From NCBI GenBank assembly GCA_052174475.1, contig JBQMRO010000055.1, forward strand, positions 86,462-150,461: a DNA stretch of 64,000 nt, written 5' to 3'. This DNA comes from Arsenophonus sp052174475. Its GTDB lineage: Bacteria; Pseudomonadota; Gammaproteobacteria; Enterobacterales; Enterobacteriaceae. The notes under the pieces are model-generated. The model had not been told where the DNA came from and ran no database searches. It saw only the letters and a list, made by a program, of their open reading frames with translations. The translations under genes and the position numbers were made by a program. Positions 63,030 through 64,000 of this stretch are shown here, piece after piece. Positions within the stretch are counted from its first letter, which is position 1. Every line of letters begins with the position of its first letter.

Positions 63030-64000
63030 AAAATAGGAGAATCGGCTTACTGGGTCTATATATAAATAAAAATTTTATCGAAGTGTATTATTATTTTACC
63101 TAATGTTATAATTTTAGATAAATTAACCATAGGTTTTAGTAATAACCCTTATATTTCTAATTTTATACATTCTTGTTGATAATAATTCTGTTGACTGTTT
63201 ACCAAGTGCGTTAAGGGTTGATCTAAAATAGATTATCGCTACATAGAATGCATTTGTACGAATCTGTGCGTAGAGGAATTCTTTTATCAGAGTGATAAAT
63301 CTCCTATTTCCCTACTTTTTGAAAGCCCTCATTTTCATCGCCTTAGCATATCTTCGCTAATAGCGAATCACTTTTACGATTTAATAAAAACTATAATTAA
63401 CGTACTATCCTAAAATACTTAGGAAAAATTATAGCTAATATAGTGCTCGATCCTGTCACCCATTTCTGCGTCAGGGGTGAAGGATCTAGTACTGCTTAGT
63501 TTATTAACTATAGTAATGATATATAACCATTTCTATTGATAAAGCTGCAGTTTTTTAATGCGTATATAATATTGGATTAAGGATAGCGCTAAAGTATTTT
63601 ATTCTATGCTATTCCCATTTCATTTTTTAGCTAAGTGCATTTTCCAGTAACCGTCTGTATGCTGCGTCTTCAAATAACGTCACCACTGCTTTCTGTAGCG
63701 GATATTTGTACAAGAATAGGAAGATTGCTGGGATTTATTAAATCATAGTTGTGACGCATCAGCCGGATGACAGCTTTCGCTAGATTTATTCTAGCAATTT
63801 TTTAAAGAACAGATCTACCATGGAGTATATTTAATATCTAGGCATCTTGGATTACGAAGATATGAATATGTGGATCTTAATTGAGTTGTCGAGGACAAAT
63901 GCACAAAGGATAGAAGATATCAATTTTTAATACCCTGTTGTGTGTCCACTACAGCATAAGTATAAGTGGCAGCCAGAAATAAAGCATTAAATTGCGCAAG
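63030..64000 (-). repeat. Unassigned dispersed repeat X, copy 2 (runs off the window)
   Basis: Aligns by eye with 20440-21370 over about 0.95 kb in the same orientation, starting at GGCTTACTGGGTCTATATAT near 63043. It contains a CCTGTCACCCATTTCTGCG block absent from copy 1. No long frame; no named family. It continues beyond the right edge. Confidence 0.45.

Noticed and set aside
1..64000. Phage, secretion system or defence island
   Set aside because: No integrase, structural, secretion or nuclease genes could be recognised in any frame.

Overview
The window is AT-rich, eroded enterobacterial DNA. The intact genes, and the order of intact and broken genes, follow Enterobacterales synteny blocks: thrS-infC-rpmI-rplT-pheM-pheS-pheT-ihfA, glrR-nadE-glnB, mltF/tadA, mdt-baeS-baeR-yegQ, msbA-lpxK, alaS-csrA, msrB/gapA and bcp/dapA-bamC. 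Only about 19 kb of 64 kb (near 30 percent) is intact coding sequence. The rest is old pseudogenes and dead insertion sequences. This fits a host-restricted insect symbiont in mid-reduction. A 540-residue glutamine-dependent NadE beside glnB and glrR is, as I recall, the Serratia/Yersinia/Sodalis arrangement. The very low coding density recalls Serratia symbiotica of conifer aphids, but Arsenophonus- or Sodalis-type symbionts cannot be excluded from sequence alone.

Layout. 1-1.1 kb: arnB pseudogene. 1.3-2.7: dead IS256-family copy. 2.7-9.9: the only dense block, the translation operon read leftward, with its Phe-rich attenuator leader and the AUU start of infC. 9.9-13.4: IS481 and IS256 remnants. 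13.6-14.1: holD. 14.1-17.0: IS256 copy and empty DNA. 17.0-20.4: broken glnB, intact nadE, broken glrR. 20.4-23.1: an unassigned repeat and an IS481 remnant. 23.5-25.5: broken mltF and intact tadA. 25.6-27.9: IS1595-type and IS256 remnants. 28.0-32.3: broken mdtB/C, baeS and baeR, then intact yegQ. 32.5-36.7: IS256 copy, lpxK, msbA. 37.5-43.8: IS256 copy, alaS, csrA, IS256 copy. 44.2-49.1: pncA, broken msrB, an IS1595-type copy split by IS256, gapA. 49.1-56.2: IS256, broken bcp, IS256, broken dapA, bamC, IS256. 56.2-64.0: IS5 and IS1595-type remnants, broken ppiA, a palindromic pair of IS256 halves, tRNA-Arg(CCT), a clipped IS256 end and a second copy of the unassigned repeat.

What survives is central: tRNA charging (Phe, Thr, Ala), initiation factor 3, two ribosomal proteins, tRNA modification (TadA, TrhP/YegQ), NAD synthesis and salvage (NadE, PncA), glycolysis (GapA), lipid A completion and flipping (LpxK, MsbA), outer-membrane assembly (BamC), a replisome accessory (HolD), IHF-alpha and CsrA. 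What is decaying is regulation and environmental response (GlnB, GlrR, BaeSR, Mdt efflux, ArnB lipid A decoration), oxidative repair (MsrB, Bcp), wall recycling (MltF), periplasmic folding (PpiA) and diaminopimelate/lysine synthesis (DapA).

I saw no CRISPR array, prophage, toxin-antitoxin pair, secondary-metabolite cluster or intact transposase. I do not claim a new biological system. The most unusual material is the decay itself: at least fifteen IS256-family relics, two pairs of which look homogenised by inverted recombination, and regulatory elements that have outlived most of the genome.
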